Assembly (NCBI RefSeq): GCF_012641465.1
Contig: NZ_JABAIK010000004.1
Coordinates: 124,001-188,000, forward strand
Reading direction: 5' to 3'
Length of the DNA: 64,000 nt
From: Vibrio agarilyticus
GTDB taxonomy: Bacteria > Pseudomonadota > Gammaproteobacteria > Enterobacterales > Vibrionaceae
Below the pieces are notes generated by a model. The model worked only from the letters and a program-made list of their open reading frames with translations, ran no database searches and had not been told where the DNA came from. Each line of letters starts with the position of its first letter. The first letter of the stretch is position 1. The position numbers were made by a program, and so were the translations under genes. Shown piece by piece: positions 1 through 10,358 of this stretch.

Positions 1-60
1 AACTTGGCGTTTGTGAGTGCTAGTCAACAACGCCACAACCTCAAGTAGGACGGGGATAAC
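1..60. repeat. End of an ERIC-like repeat, cut by the window edge
   Basis: The bases resemble the 3' half of the complete ERIC-like element at 21616-21742. Both have a GTGAG-type stretch, then CAACAACGC or CTAACACAG, then CTTCAAGTAGGACGGG or CCTCAAGTAGGACGGG followed by an ATA-type end. The 5' half lies outside the window. No gene is visible between here and the hairpin at 115-146. Confidence 0.6.
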
Positions 61-114
61 GGACGCTTTGTTATTGAAGTCACCCTTTCAATAAAAAATG
101 AGGTTTACTAACAT

Positions 115-146
115 AAAAAGCCGCTCAAATGACGCGGCTTTTTTGT
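115..146 (+). terminator. Rho-independent terminator upstream of degS
   Basis: A hairpin with arms AAAAAGCCGC and GCGGCTTTTTT and a short loop is followed by T residues. It most likely ends transcription of a gene lying left of the window; a degQ-like neighbour is common in this position in relatives, but it is not visible here. Confidence 0.75.
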
Positions 147-218
147 TATTTTGCGAGCAAATGGTATCCTTTGCACTCGCTGTTTGATTTAAAGCCACCC
201 TTTATTAGAGAGCAGCCT

Positions 219-253
219 ATACCCCTACAACTTCAAGTGAAAAGGGTATGAAT
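219..253. repeat. Short TATACCC...GGGTATG palindromic repeat
   Basis: TATACCCCTACAACTTCAAG followed closely by AAAAGGGTATG has the terminal sequences of the larger TATACCC-ended repeats in this window, but with the middle missing. It lies just upstream of degS. Confidence 0.5.
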
Positions 254-294
254 CAGACTTATGTAAACGCCACCTGCCATGGTGCGGAGAAATC

Positions 295-1356
295 ATGCTG
301 AGTTATGTATTGAGGTCGGTCTTTTTAGGTCTTGCCACTGCGGCGATTGTCCTTGTGGCCTTACCGACCATAAAAGCGCGAGTGCAACCGTTTGCAACAC
401 CACCAAGTAATCTTGCTGAACTGCAGGTCTCTTTTAATGACGCGGTACGTAATGCTGCGCCTGCCGTCGTCAATATTTACAGCCGTCAATATCTCGAAAA
501 TGACCGCACGCGGCTGTCGACTCAGGGCTTAGGGTCCGGCGTCATTGTGTCTGAAAAAGGCTATATCATCACCAACTACCATGTGGTTGCGCAGGCAGAT
601 CAAATCCTGGTCGCGCTACAAGATGGCCGAGTTGCCGCTGCTCAATTGGTGGGGACCGATCGTCGAACTGACATTGCCGTATTACGAGTTGAAGGTAGCA
701 GCCTACCAGTGATCCCACAAAACCCGAGCTACCAAGCTAAAGTCGGCGATGTTGTACTTGCCATTGGCAACCCATACAACCTAGGTCAAACAACTACATT
801 TGGTATCATTTCTGCGACAGGTCGTTCATCGATTAGTGCCGATGGCCGCCAAGCCTTTCTGCAAACAGATGCTGCCATTAATGAAGGCAATTCAGGTGGA
901 GCGTTAGTCAACACTCAAGGTGAACTGGTCGGCATTAATACCGCCTCATTTCAACAAGCAACCGAGCTGGAAACCTACGGCATCTCATTTGCGATACCTT
1001 ATCAGTTAGCCTACAAAATTATGGAAAAAATCATTGCCGATGGTCGCGTCATTCGAGGCTATATCGGTATTGATGGACAAGATATCAATGCCGTCACGGC
1101 ACGCCTTTTAGGCAATGAACACATTGGTGGTATTGTGGTGCTTGGCATCGACCCCAATGGCCCCGCGTCAAAAGCTGGGTTTTCTCCACAAGATATCATC
1201 ATCAGCATTGATAAACACAAAGTTCAAGGCCGCCAAAGTGTTATGGATATCGTCACTGACTTACGTCCAGGCACAACAATTGATGTTGGGATTATTCGCC
1301 AAGGCAAGCCCCTCACCTTACAAGTTACGATTGCCGAAGATCCTCATCGAGGATGA
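295..1356 (+). CDS. degS: DegS site-1 protease of the sigma-E stress pathway
   Basis: Membrane-anchored periplasmic serine protease. In the family, DegS senses unfolded outer-membrane proteins through its PDZ domain and makes the first cut in anti-sigma factor RseA, releasing sigma-E. Visible here: one N-terminal membrane anchor (about residues 5-25), a trypsin-like domain with His96 (TNYHVV), Asp126 (RTDIAVL) and Ser200 (NEGNSGGA), then a single PDZ domain from about residue 255. The length of 353 residues and the single PDZ separate it from DegP/DegQ, which have two PDZ domains and a cleaved signal peptide. The ATG is preceded by GGAG. It runs towards parC and shares the bidirectional hairpin at 1449-1480 with it. 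Confidence 0.95.
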   Translation: MLSYVLRSVFLGLATAAIVLVALPTIKARVQPFATPPSNLAELQVSFNDAVRNAAPAVVNIYSRQYLENDRTRLSTQGLGSGVIVSEKGYIITNYHVVAQADQILVALQDGRVAAAQLVGTDRRTDIAVLRVEGSSLPVIPQNPSYQAKVGDVVLAIGNPYNLGQTTTFGIISATGRSSISADGRQAFLQTDAAINEGNSGGALVNTQGELVGINTASFQQATELETYGISFAIPYQLAYKIMEKIIADGRVIRGYIGIDGQDINAVTARLLGNEHIGGIVVLGIDPNGPASKAGFSPQDIIISIDKHKVQGRQSVMDIVTDLRPGTTIDVGIIRQGKPLTLQVTIAEDPHRG

Positions 1357-1448
1357 TAGTGTCTAGGTTTATACCCATATATGGTCAGTTGATAACCGAA
1401 AAGCGTATCAATTCGCCATAAAGAGACACATTGATTAAGGTAAACCCT

Positions 1449-1480
1449 GAAAAAAACACCGCATTGGCGGTGTTTTTTTA
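1449..1480. terminator. Bidirectional terminator between degS and parC
   Basis: The arms AACACCGC and GCGGTGTT are flanked by an A-run on the left and a T-run on the right. It can therefore terminate both degS (rightward) and parC (leftward), which converge here. Confidence 0.85.
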
Positions 1481-1492
1481 GGTTACGCTGTG

Positions 1493-3757
1493 CTACGGCG
1501 TGTCGACTAAGTCATTTTGCAGTTCAATTTCGGTCACGCGTTGTAAGCCTCGCGGCAGTAAACCACCTCGACGCCCACGCTCACCTCGGAAATTATCCAA
1601 ATCACTCGGCTTAAGTCCAAGCTTACGCTTACCCGCATAAAGCGTAATGTGCGCGCCTTGCGGTAAGGCCATCAGGTGAGTAAGGAACTCCTCACGCGCT
1701 TTGGCTTTAGCGCTCGGAATATTAATGATCTTATTCCCCTTACCTTTCGCAAGTTGTGGCAAGTCTTTCATAGGGAACAACAACATACGACCTAGGTTCG
1801 TGATGGCTAAAATCTCATCCGTATCGAGATTCGATATCGCAGACGGCGCCATCACCTCAGACGCTTCTGGCACAGTTATCAGCGCTTTACCACTGCGATT
1901 TTTAGACAATAAATCAGCGCCTTTGCAGACAAAACCATAACCGGCATCCGATCCAACCAGCCATAATTTATCTTCTTCGCTCATGATCACCTGACGAATA
2001 CTTGAGCCCGGAGTGATATTCAAACGCCCTGTTATTGGCTCACCTTGACTGCGCGCCGAAGGGAGAGAGTGCGACTCGAGTGAGTAACTTCGGCCGTCAC
2101 TGCCAATAAAGACCGCCGGCTGATTGCTTTTGCCCAGAGCATGGGCCAAATAATTATCGCCGGACTTATAACTTAAGCCCGTCACATCAACATCATGACC
2201 TTTAGCATGACGTACCCAGCCTTTTTCTGAAAGCACCACTGTAATCGCTTCGCTTGGCACCAAATCACGCTCAGTTAGCGCTTTCGCTTCAGCGCGCTCA
2301 ACCAAGGGGGAACGACGATCATCGCCGTATTTTTCCGCGTCTGCTTTGATCTCTTTTTTCAGTAAGGTATTGAGGCGACGCTCAGAGCCAAGCAGTTGCT
2401 CAAGTTTTTCACGCTCTTTTTCCAACTCATCTTGCTCACCACGGATCTTCATCTCTTCCAGTTTGGCAAGGTGGCGAAGTTTGGTATCTAAAATGGCATC
2501 CGCTTGAATTTCAGTGATACCAAAGCGTGCCATTAAGACCGCTTTTGGATCGTCTTCGGTACGAATGATCTCAATCACTTCATCAAGATTGAGATAAGCC
2601 ACCAGCAAGCCTTCCAAGATGTGCAAACGTGCTAGCACCTTATCTAAGCGATATTGCAAACGACGTGTCACAGTATCTCGACGGAAGGCGATCCACTCAG
2701 AGAGAATTTGCACCAAGCCTTTCACTTGAGGGCGGTTATCCAAACCAATCATATTGAGGTTAACGCGGTAGTTACGCTCAAGATCGGTCGAAGCAAATAG
2801 GTGATTCATCAACATATCGCAATCAATGCGATTGGAGCGTGGCACAATGACGATACGCGTTGGGTTTTCATGGTCCGACTCATCGCGCAGATCTTCGACC
2901 ATAGGCAGCTTCTTCGCGCGCATCTGCGCGGCAATTTGCTCAAGCAATTTTGCCCCAGACACTTGGTGTGGCAGTGCGGTGATCACAATATCCCCGCCCT
3001 CTTTGTGCCAAACCGCGCGCATTTTGATTGAGCCACGACCGCTGCGGTAAATCTTCTCCATATCCGAAGCGGGCGAAATGATCTCCGCTTCGGTAGGATA
3101 GTCTGGACCTTTAACGTATTGCATCACCTCAGTTAATCCTGCTTTAGGATTATCAATTAGGTGAATGGTTGCATCCGCAATCTCGCGCACGTTATGAGGC
3201 GGTATGTCGGTTGCCATACCCACCGCAATGCCCGTCACGCCATTGAGTAAAATATGTGGCAGACGTGCTGGTAACATTTGTGGCTCTTTCATAGTGCCAT
3301 CAAAGTTAGGCTGCCACTCAACAGTACCTTGGCCTAATTCGCCCAATAATACTTCGGCAAATTTTGATAACTTTGCTTCGGTATAACGCATCGCCGCAAA
3401 CGACTTGGGATCATCCGGAGCACCCCAGTTGCCTTGACCGTCAACCAGTGGGTAGCGGTAAGAGAAGGGCTGCGCCATCAAAACCATCGCTTCGTAACAC
3501 GCCGAGTCACCATGGGGGTGGTATTTACCCAACACGTCACCAACGGTACGCGCCGATTTTTTGTATTTTGCTGATGCGGATAATCCAAGCTCAGACATTG
3601 CATAAATGATTCGGCGCTGAACCGGTTTTAAACCATCGCCAATATAAGGAAGCGCGCGATCCATAATGACGTACATCGAATAGTTGAGGTACGCTTCCTC
3701 GGTAAACTTGCGCATTGGCAGTTGTTCTACGCCATCGTAAGTAATTTCAGTCGCCAT
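1493..3757 (-). CDS. parC: DNA topoisomerase IV subunit A
   Basis: Catalytic DNA-breaking subunit of topoisomerase IV, which unlinks daughter chromosomes. The N-terminal winged-helix/tower region contains the quinolone-resistance-determining stretch [11 protein letters not shown], with Ser85 and Glu89 in the usual sensitive form, and active-site Tyr125 in [10 protein letters not shown]. The C-terminal half is the beta-pinwheel DNA-wrapping domain. Length 754 residues, normal for ParC. The ATG lies only 2 nt after the parE stop codon, so the two are co-transcribed and probably translationally coupled. Confidence 0.97.
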   Translation of the reverse strand: MATEITYDGVEQLPMRKFTEEAYLNYSMYVIMDRALPYIGDGLKPVQRRIIYAMSELGLSASAKYKKSARTVGDVLGKYHPHGDSACYEAMVLMAQPFSYRYPLVDGQGNWGAPDDPKSFAAMRYTEAKLSKFAEVLLGELGQGTVEWQPNFDGTMKEPQMLPARLPHILLNGVTGIAVGMATDIPPHNVREIADATIHLIDNPKAGLTEVMQYVKGPDYPTEAEIISPASDMEKIYRSGRGSIKMRAVWHKEGGDIVITALPHQVSGAKLLEQIAAQMRAKKLPMVEDLRDESDHENPTRIVIVPRSNRIDCDMLMNHLFASTDLERNYRVNLNMIGLDNRPQVKGLVQILSEWIAFRRDTVTRRLQYRLDKVLARLHILEGLLVAYLNLDEVIEIIRTEDDPKAVLMARFGITEIQADAILDTKLRHLAKLEEMKIRGEQDELEKEREKLEQLLGSERRLNTLLKKEIKADAEKYGDDRRSPLVERAEAKALTERDLVPSEAITVVLSEKGWVRHAKGHDVDVTGLSYKSGDNYLAHALGKSNQPAVFIGSDGRSYSLESHSLPSARSQGEPITGRLNITPGSSIRQVIMSEEDKLWLVGSDAGYGFVCKGADLLSKNRSGKALITVPEASEVMAPSAISNLDTDEILAITNLGRMLLFPMKDLPQLAKGKGNKIINIPSAKAKAREEFLTHLMALPQGAHITLYAGKRKLGLKPSDLDNFRGERGRRGGLLPRGLQRVTEIELQNDLVDTP

Positions 3758-3759
3758 GC

Positions 3760-5691
3760 TTACACCTCAGTCTCGGTCAAATCATCACTATTGAGTCCAT
3801 CGGCCTGATTTTGCAGATCAGCCTGATCGCCATTGCTTTGCAACCAAGTGCGACGGTCATCTGCGCGTTTTTTACCCAGCAGCATGTCCATCATTTCCAT
3901 CGTTGCCTCACTGTCATCAATCGTGAGCTGCACCAAACGGCGCGTGTTTGGATCCATAGTGGTCTCGCGCAGCTGAAGTGGGTTCATCTCACCCAACCCT
4001 TTAAATCGTTGCACGTTGATTTTGGCTTTCTTCTTCGATAGACGCTCTAAAATCCCTTCTTTTTCTGCATCATCCAGCGCGTAAAACACCTCTTTACCGC
4101 AATCAATTCGATACAATGGCGGCATAGCAACATAGATGTGCCCCGCTTCCACTAAGGCGCGGAAATGACGGGTAAACAGCGCGCACAACAAAGTGGCAAT
4201 GTGCAAACCGTCCGAGTCCGCATCGGCTAGAATACACACTTTGCCATAACGCAACCCATCGAGGTTTTCTGTATCAGGGTCAATGCCAAGCGCCACCGAA
4301 ATGTCATGCACCTCTTGCGAGGCCAGCACTTGATCTGCAGCGACTTCCCAAGTGTTTAAGATTTTACCGCGCAGTGGCATCACCGCCTGAAATTCACGGT
4401 CGCGAGCTTGTTTGGCTGAGCCACCCGCCGAGTCACCTTCGACAAAAAAGATTTCGGTACGACTTAAGTCTTGCTGTGAACAGTCGGTCAGCTTGCCAGG
4501 AAGCGCAGGGCCTGAAGCCACTTTCTTACGCACCACTTTTTTACTGGCGCGCATGCGGCGATGAGCATTAGCAATGCACACTTCGGCTAACTGTTCAGCC
4601 AGTTGTGGTTTTTCATTGAGCCACAAACTAAACGCATCTTTCACCACGCCTGACACAAACGCTGCGGTTTGACGCGACGATAAACGCTCTTTGGTTTGGC
4701 CGGCAAATTGCGGATCTTGGATCTTCACCGAAAGCACGTAAGAGCAGCGGTCAAATACGTCATCGCCGGTGAGCTTCACGCCGCGCGGCAGCAAATTGCG
4801 GAATTCACAAAATTCGCGCATTGCATCCAAAAGACCTTGGCGCAAACCGTTAACGTGAGTACCGCCAAGTGCTGTCGGGATGAGGTTCACGTAGCTTTCG
4901 GTGATCATGTCACCGCCTTCAGGCTGCCAAATGACGGCCCAGTTCGCCGCTTCGGTTTCTGCGCTAAACTCGCCCGTAAAAGGCGCTTCTGGCAAAACGG
5001 GATAGCCTTTAACGCCGTCTGCCAGATAATCTTTCAAGCCGTCTTCGTAAAACCAGCGATAATCATTGCCGTTGACCTTGTCACTGAACGTAATTTCAAG
5101 GCCTGGGCATAACACCGCTTTTGCGCGCAAATTGTTGACCAGGCGCGTCACAGAGAAGTTTGCTGAGTCAAAATAGCTCGCGTCAGGCCAAAAATGAACA
5201 CTGGTACCACGATTACGACGACCGCAGGTGCCAGTAACCGTTAAATCTTGCACCTTCTCGCCATGTTCAAAGGCAATTTCATACACTTGCCCATCACGGC
5301 GTACGGTCACTTCCACACGTTTGGATAACGCGTTGACCACCGAAATGCCCACACCGTGCAAACCACCAGAGAACTGGTAGTTCTTATTGGAAAACTTACC
5401 GCCTGCGTGGAGTTTGCATAGGATCAGTTCAACGCCCGAAATTTTCTCTTCTGGGTGAATGTCGACTGGCATGCCTCGGCCATCGTCAATCACTTCTAAG
5501 GACTGATCAGCATGCAAAATGACTTGGACTTTTGACGCGTGTCCGGCCAGCGCCTCATCAACGCTGTTATCGATGACTTCTTGGCCTAAATGGTTAGGAC
5601 GCGTGGTATCCGTATACATCCCCGGCCTACGGCGGACTGGCTCTAATCCATTTAAGACTTCAATGGCACCAGCATTATATTGTTCAGTCAT
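3760..5691 (-). CDS. parE: DNA topoisomerase IV subunit B (ATPase)
   Basis: ATPase subunit of topoisomerase IV, partner of ParC. It shows the GHKL ATP-binding elements in order ([18 protein letters not shown]; a [15 protein letters not shown] lid) and then the TOPRIM elements ([12 protein letters not shown] and [15 protein letters not shown]). The last ~20 residues, rich in Q, D and N, extend slightly beyond the usual ~630-residue form. The ribosome-binding site is weak. It is the penultimate gene of the leftward nudF-yqiB-cpdA-yqiA-parE-parC group, separated from yqiA by about 296 bp, so it may have its own promoter. Confidence 0.97.
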   Translation of the reverse strand: MTEQYNAGAIEVLNGLEPVRRRPGMYTDTTRPNHLGQEVIDNSVDEALAGHASKVQVILHADQSLEVIDDGRGMPVDIHPEEKISGVELILCKLHAGGKFSNKNYQFSGGLHGVGISVVNALSKRVEVTVRRDGQVYEIAFEHGEKVQDLTVTGTCGRRNRGTSVHFWPDASYFDSANFSVTRLVNNLRAKAVLCPGLEITFSDKVNGNDYRWFYEDGLKDYLADGVKGYPVLPEAPFTGEFSAETEAANWAVIWQPEGGDMITESYVNLIPTALGGTHVNGLRQGLLDAMREFCEFRNLLPRGVKLTGDDVFDRCSYVLSVKIQDPQFAGQTKERLSSRQTAAFVSGVVKDAFSLWLNEKPQLAEQLAEVCIANAHRRMRASKKVVRKKVASGPALPGKLTDCSQQDLSRTEIFFVEGDSAGGSAKQARDREFQAVMPLRGKILNTWEVAADQVLASQEVHDISVALGIDPDTENLDGLRYGKVCILADADSDGLHIATLLCALFTRHFRALVEAGHIYVAMPPLYRIDCGKEVFYALDDAEKEGILERLSKKKAKINVQRFKGLGEMNPLQLRETTMDPNTRRLVQLTIDDSEATMEMMDMLLGKKRADDRRTWLQSNGDQADLQNQADGLNSDDLTETEV

Positions 5692-5987
5692 AATACGGAA
5701 TGATTCTCAATAATTATTCTAAGCGTCACCGCTAAAACCGACACGATGACAAAAAAGAGGTTAGGATCACAAGAGCATCGCAGCGAAAAAAACGGCGAGC
5801 CATCGCGATAAGAAAGACATACTCGGAAAGCATACGGATTATGTCAAGAATTGCGGTAAAAGGTGGGTAAAATCTACGATCTTTTGCGAGTTTTATGCAC
5901 AGTTCACACTTTATTACCGCATCATCTTGCACCACATCGTCTTGATATTCCCTGATGCCGTTGGCTTAAGAGTAAAGCGTCGCAATA
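5692..5987. other. Intergenic region between yqiA and parE
   Basis: Close to 300 bp without a convincing gene. The short open frames on both strands lack ribosome-binding sites and family features. The length would allow a separate parE promoter, but I do not see a good one. Confidence 0.4.
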
Positions 5988-6569
5988 TTAAAGTGCTAAA
6001 AAGTCAACAATGTCTGCCGCATAACGCTCAAAACCGACAAAACTATGATCGCCGCCTTGCTCCACCGTCTGCTTCGCCTGCGCAAGTTTCGTCACAGCTT
6101 GACGGTAATCCAACACCTCATCGCCCGTTTGCTGAAGCAACCAAAAATCACTCGGTGAGGCGAGCGTCACGACATCCAACGCTTTTAACTCATCAATATG
6201 GTGCGACTCTAAATGGTAGTGCTCACTGGTGTAAGGGTTGGTCTGCGGGCCAAGATACTCCGCTAACAATTCATAGGGACGCACAGCGGGGTTTATCAGA
6301 ACCGCACGAAAGCCAAACTGTTGATTGAGCCACAAGGCAAGATAGCCGCCAAGTGAGCTACCAACCAGCCCGATGTGATGGGAATCTCGATGCGATTCCA
6401 CGATGGATAAAAGCGCATTGGCTGCCGCTTGAGGGTAATTGGGCAACTGAGGCGTTAATACGGTGATATCAGGTCGGTGTTCTTGGCAATACTGAGCCAT
6501 CACCTGCGCTTTGTGTGACAACGGTGAGCTGTTAAAGCCATGAATATAAAGTAGCAGTGATGGTTTCAT
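5988..6569 (-). CDS. yqiA: YqiA/YcfP-family alpha/beta-fold esterase
   Basis: Small serine hydrolase of the YqiA family, an esterase of unknown natural substrate. It starts with the family signature LLYIHGFNSSP and has the nucleophile elbow GSSLGGYLAL and a late His in GGDHSF. 193 residues, as expected. The ATG at 6569 is preferred because AAGGAG sits 7 nt upstream; a GTG two codons earlier would be too close to it. Its place between cpdA and parE is the same as in Escherichia coli. Confidence 0.9.
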   Translation of the reverse strand: MKPSLLLYIHGFNSSPLSHKAQVMAQYCQEHRPDITVLTPQLPNYPQAAANALLSIVESHRDSHHIGLVGSSLGGYLALWLNQQFGFRAVLINPAVRPYELLAEYLGPQTNPYTSEHYHLESHHIDELKALDVVTLASPSDFWLLQQTGDEVLDYRQAVTKLAQAKQTVEQGGDHSFVGFERYAADIVDFLAL

Positions 6570-6600
6570 TGGCACACTCCTTTGCCGACAATGATGAAAA

Positions 6601-7443
6601 TCAATATCCGGCTGATGTGAAATCCGGCAAAAAGTGATTTGGCTGCAAGCGTTTTACCTGCGTTTCGATAACACCATTTGGCTGAAGTGTCAGTTCTCGC
6701 CATCCTGGTGCGTTGCGATCAAGCGCAAAATCATCAGAGTTAGGTTTAAACTGCACACACGTTGATGGCGTCGCAAGCACTCTGACGCCTTGATAAACAC
6801 AGTCCAGCTCTTGGTGAACGTGACCACACACAACGCCTCGTACATGATCAAACTGCGCCACAAGCTGCCAAAAAGCCTCCGCCTCTTTTAAGGTATGCTG
6901 ATCGAGCCACTGACTGCCGACCAAACGAGGAGGGTGATGGAGTAAAACCAGCGTATAGCGCTCACGATTCTCACTCAGTGCCTGTTCAAGCTGATCGAGC
7001 TGCGTTTGTTCAAGGTAGCCATGTGGCACACCTGCCACCTGTGAGTCCAACAAAACCATCTGCCAATGCTGCCCCAACATGACCGTCGTTGGTGCGTGTA
7101 TCTGCGCACTTGGAAAAATACTGTGCATTCCGGGCTTATAGTCATGGTTGCCTGGCAGCCAGAAACAGGGCTTTTGCAACGGTTCTATTCCTTTTGCAAA
7201 GCGCTGGTATGAGCTATCGGTATGATCTTGCGAAATATCGCCAGTCGCGATAATCGCATCAAAGCCGACTTGTTGACGCACAATAGCGTCCACCACGGCA
7301 GTAAAACTGGCCAGCGTATTAACACTCAATAAGCTGCCTTCCTCTGCGGCGAATAAATGCGTATCGGTGATCTGCAGTAATCGCACACTCTCTAACGCGC
7401 TGATATCGCTTAGTTGTTCAAGATCACTTTGTTGTTGTTGCAA
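6601..7443 (-). CDS. cpdA: 3',5'-cyclic-AMP phosphodiesterase
   Basis: Calcineurin-like metallophosphoesterase that hydrolyses cAMP and so tunes CRP signalling. All metal-binding blocks are present: QITDTHLF, ATGDISQD, LPGNHDYK, LLHHPP and CGHVHQE. No early ATG exists. A TTG at 7443 has AGG 8 nt upstream and is chosen here; a TTG at 7449 is possible but badly spaced. That gives about 280 residues, close to the family length. A rare start codon may keep expression low. Confidence 0.92.
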   Translation of the reverse strand: MQQQQSDLEQLSDISALESVRLLQITDTHLFAAEEGSLLSVNTLASFTAVVDAIVRQQVGFDAIIATGDISQDHTDSSYQRFAKGIEPLQKPCFWLPGNHDYKPGMHSIFPSAQIHAPTTVMLGQHWQMVLLDSQVAGVPHGYLEQTQLDQLEQALSENRERYTLVLLHHPPRLVGSQWLDQHTLKEAEAFWQLVAQFDHVRGVVCGHVHQELDCVYQGVRVLATPSTCVQFKPNSDDFALDRNAPGWRELTLQPNGVIETQVKRLQPNHFLPDFTSAGY

Positions 7444-7467
7444 AATCAAAACCTGACTTCAAAAATA

Positions 7468-7926
7468 TTAAAATTTAATCGGCGCTCGGCTTATCCCATT
7501 TTTGAGACAAAACGTTAACCACTCCCCGAGAAAAAGATTCAACTGATGCTTTTCATCCCGCTGCATCAAACGGTCGTTAGGGTAATCGTACTTTGCTTTT
7601 ATTTGACTAAACTCACCGCTACTCAAGACTTCTGCAACACGAGCATCGTGATACAAACGCACCGTCATGGTCGGCAGTGGGAACACAGGTTGCGTTTCAC
7701 ACTGACAAATTTCCAAGAGTGTGGTGTATTTGGTGACATCCATTACCGTCAATTGATAGACCATCTGCGCGGCTTGGTAACAGCGAACATCCCCCACCTG
7801 CGCTTGATGCGGCAATAGCGCATTTAACTTGGCATAATTGGTCTCATAGCAACGCATTAACATTGGCAAATCAACATGGTAGCGAGGTTTTCCTGCCGCC
7901 GCCGAGCTGGGTATTTTACGCTTCAT
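7468..7926 (-). CDS. yqiB: DUF1249 family protein YqiB
   Basis: 152-residue soluble protein of the DUF1249 family, of unknown biochemical role. It is recognised by its block order (YHVDLPMLMRCYETNYAKL; a central YTTLLEICQ; a C-terminal FLGEWLTFCL) and by its fixed place between nudF and cpdA. No signal peptide or membrane segment. The short spacing on both sides supports one operon. Confidence 0.9.
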   Translation of the reverse strand: MKRKIPSSAAAGKPRYHVDLPMLMRCYETNYAKLNALLPHQAQVGDVRCYQAAQMVYQLTVMDVTKYTTLLEICQCETQPVFPLPTMTVRLYHDARVAEVLSSGEFSQIKAKYDYPNDRLMQRDEKHQLNLFLGEWLTFCLKNGISRAPIKF

Positions 7927-7957
7927 ATCACAGCCGAACCGTCATAAGAGGCCACGT

Positions 7958-8590
7958 TCATGAGTCCAACCATTGTGACTTTAGCGTTAAATGATTCAAT
8001 GCTAACCATTGCAGCGCGATTATTGTGGCACCATTCTCGAATTTACCCTGCGCCAGCCAATCCATTGCCTCTTCTCGACTGAGCACAAACACGCGGATAT
8101 CTTCATTTTCATAATCTAAGCCATGGATTCCCTTAGCTTGGCTGGCATCCACTTCTCCCACAAACAGCTCGATTCGCTCCGAGCACCCACCAGAGGAGGG
8201 ATAATAAGAAAGCAGCGACTGCATACGCCCTATCGATACACCAGCCTCTTCTTCCGCCTCTCGACGAGCGACAGCCTCACCGTTTTCATCGCGGTCAATT
8301 ACACCCGCGACGATTTCGTACTGCCACGGATGTGGATGTTCAAGCGCGCCAACACGAATTTGTTCAATAAAGACAATCTCATCACGCACAGGGTCATAGG
8401 GTAGAATCGCGACCGCCTCACCACGTTCAAACAGCTCTCTCTCAACAATGGCACTCCATCCTCCAGCAAATTTTCTATGCTGAAAGCGGTACTTACTCAT
8501 TCGGAAATAACCTTGGAACAGTGTGTCTTTAGAAATAATTTTCACATCGCTGGGAGTAAACTGTTGATCTTGCTTGTCCAAATTTGGCAT
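7958..8590 (-). CDS. nudF: ADP-ribose pyrophosphatase
   Basis: Nudix hydrolase that cleaves ADP-ribose to AMP and ribose-5-phosphate. The Nudix box is complete: GVIDRDENGEAVARREAEEE continuing into AGV, with the essential REAEEEAG core. 210 residues. It is the first gene of the leftward group and is divergent from tolC across a 294-bp region, the same arrangement as in E. coli. Confidence 0.94.
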   Translation of the reverse strand: MPNLDKQDQQFTPSDVKIISKDTLFQGYFRMSKYRFQHRKFAGGWSAIVERELFERGEAVAILPYDPVRDEIVFIEQIRVGALEHPHPWQYEIVAGVIDRDENGEAVARREAEEEAGVSIGRMQSLLSYYPSSGGCSERIELFVGEVDASQAKGIHGLDYENEDIRVFVLSREEAMDWLAQGKFENGATIIALQWLALNHLTLKSQWLDS

Positions 8591-8884
8591 GCCGTACCTC
8601 GCTCTACTGGGAGTTACCCGTATCGAGTTCTGTTAAGCTTCGACTCTATCAAGGGTCGAAACGTTCAGAAATCTTTAGGCAACATTTTACTCAACCTATT
8701 TCGTGACTCAAAGGACTTGGTTCAACTTTCTATACAAATTTTATTCATTCAGTTAAGTGTTTGCATGGAAATATATTGCACAATTGGACAATTAAGTATA
8801 AAACTGCAGAAAGTCGGGCAAAGATCCATCATATTGAGTTAAACTCTTGACAACATACCAAACTTTTAATCGCAGGAATGGAAA

Positions 8885-10225
8885 ATGAAAAAACTGCTTC
8901 CCTTGGTCATCAGTGCCACTTTAGGCAGCGTCAGTCTGAACGCCTTCGCCGAATCTTTGGTTCAAATTTACGATGTGGCGAAACAGAATGATCCACAGTT
9001 ACTGCGCACTCAAGCGCAGCGCGATGCCGCCTTTGAAGCGATTACCTCAAGCCGCAGTTCACTGTTGCCACAAATTAGCCTTGCTGCCAGTTACACCCTC
9101 ACGCGCGGAAAAATTAACCCTGATACAGGGCCGGATCGCGACAACGACGATAATGTTGCCAATATCGGCCTAAACCTAACCCAAGAGCTTTATGACCGTT
9201 CATCTTGGATTACACTAGATACCGCAGAAATGACGGCGCGCCAAGCAGACGCAACCCTCGCGGTGACTGAGCAAAGCCTGATCCTTCGTGTAGCACAGGG
9301 CTATTTTAGTGTGCTCAGCGCGCAAGATAACCTTGAGTTCATTCGCGCAGAAAAGACCGCGGTTGGCCGTCAACTTGAGCAAACCAAACAGCGTTTTGAA
9401 GTGGGTCTCTCGGCCATTACCGACGTACACGATGCGCAGGCGCAATACGACAGCGTACTCGCTAGCGAAATCTTAGCTGAAAATACGCTGGCCAACAGTT
9501 ATGAAACATTGCGTGAAATCACTGGCCGTAGCTACCAAAATCTTGATGTGCTTGATACCAAGCGTTTCTCAGCGGTCAATTCCACCACTGCACCTGAGCA
9601 GCTCATCAATGAAGCGCAAGTGAAAAACTTAAGCTTACTGGCGCAACGCATCGCAGTGGATATCGCCAGAGAAAACATTTCGCTGGCCAGCTCTGCCCAT
9701 TTGCCAACACTCGATTTGGTGGGTGGTTACTCGATTTCTGATACCAGTGATTCAACGGTTAATAACGGGATCTCTAACGATGGTCGAGCTAACGGCTTTA
9801 ACATTGGCGTACAATTGGCCGTACCTCTGTATCAAGGCGGTCGCATCGACTCTTTGACTAAACAAGCCGAGTTCAATTATGTGGCGTCAGCTGAGCTGCT
9901 TGAAGAAACCTACCGCTCTGTATCTGCAACGGTACGCGCGCAACAAAATAACATCAATGCCAACATTGGCGCGATTCGCGCTTACGAACAAACCGTGATT
10001 TCTGCACGCTCAGCACTTGAGGCGAACGAAGCTGGATTTGAAGTGGGTACCCGTACCATTGTTGATGTCCTCGATGCGACTCAAAGTTTGTATGATGCAA
10101 ACCGCAACCTGTCTAACGCGCGTTACAACTACATCTTAAGCCAATTGCAATTGGCGCAAGCGGTTGGCACGCTCAGCGAGCAAAACTTGGTCGATGTTGA
10201 CGCAGGCCTCATCCCTGCCAAGTAA
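8885..10225 (+). CDS. tolC: Outer-membrane efflux channel TolC
   Basis: Outer-membrane exit duct for tripartite drug-efflux pumps and type I secretion. A 22-residue signal peptide (MKKLLPLVISATLG... ending NAFA) is followed by the internally duplicated TolC fold: two repeats of about 200 residues, each with a long helical-hairpin region. FEVGLSAITDVHDAQAQ in the first repeat and FEVGTRTIVDVLDATQSL in the second are the matching paired motifs. 446 residues, slightly shorter than E. coli TolC because the extra C-terminal tail is absent. GGAATGGAAA precedes the ATG. Confidence 0.96.
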   Translation: MKKLLPLVISATLGSVSLNAFAESLVQIYDVAKQNDPQLLRTQAQRDAAFEAITSSRSSLLPQISLAASYTLTRGKINPDTGPDRDNDDNVANIGLNLTQELYDRSSWITLDTAEMTARQADATLAVTEQSLILRVAQGYFSVLSAQDNLEFIRAEKTAVGRQLEQTKQRFEVGLSAITDVHDAQAQYDSVLASEILAENTLANSYETLREITGRSYQNLDVLDTKRFSAVNSTTAPEQLINEAQVKNLSLLAQRIAVDIARENISLASSAHLPTLDLVGGYSISDTSDSTVNNGISNDGRANGFNIGVQLAVPLYQGGRIDSLTKQAEFNYVASAELLEETYRSVSATVRAQQNNINANIGAIRAYEQTVISARSALEANEAGFEVGTRTIVDVLDATQSLYDANRNLSNARYNYILSQLQLAQAVGTLSEQNLVDVDAGLIPAK

Positions 10226-10271
10226 CACTTAAGTTCAAAGCGCGTTTCAGCACCGAAAACGTGAATCGATA

Positions 10272-10301
10272 ACAAAAAAGCCAGCGATGCTGGCTTTTTT
10301 A
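10272..10301 (+). terminator. tolC terminator
   Basis: The arms AAAAAGCCAGC and GCTGGCTTTTTT form a hairpin with a T-run. The A-run on the left means it can also stop leftward hldE transcription, which converges here. Confidence 0.85.
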
Positions 10302-10358
10302 CATTTCAAGGCGTTTGAGTGTCAAAGCATAGCGCTCAGCAACTTAGCGTTGCTGTGA

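Noticed and set aside
1493-3757. Quinolone-resistance change in parC
   Set aside because: Ser85 and Glu89 are the usual sensitive residues, so no resistance mutation is seen.
5927-6328. 133-residue rightward open frame opposite yqiA
   Set aside because: It overlaps the well-supported yqiA gene on the other strand and has no family features.
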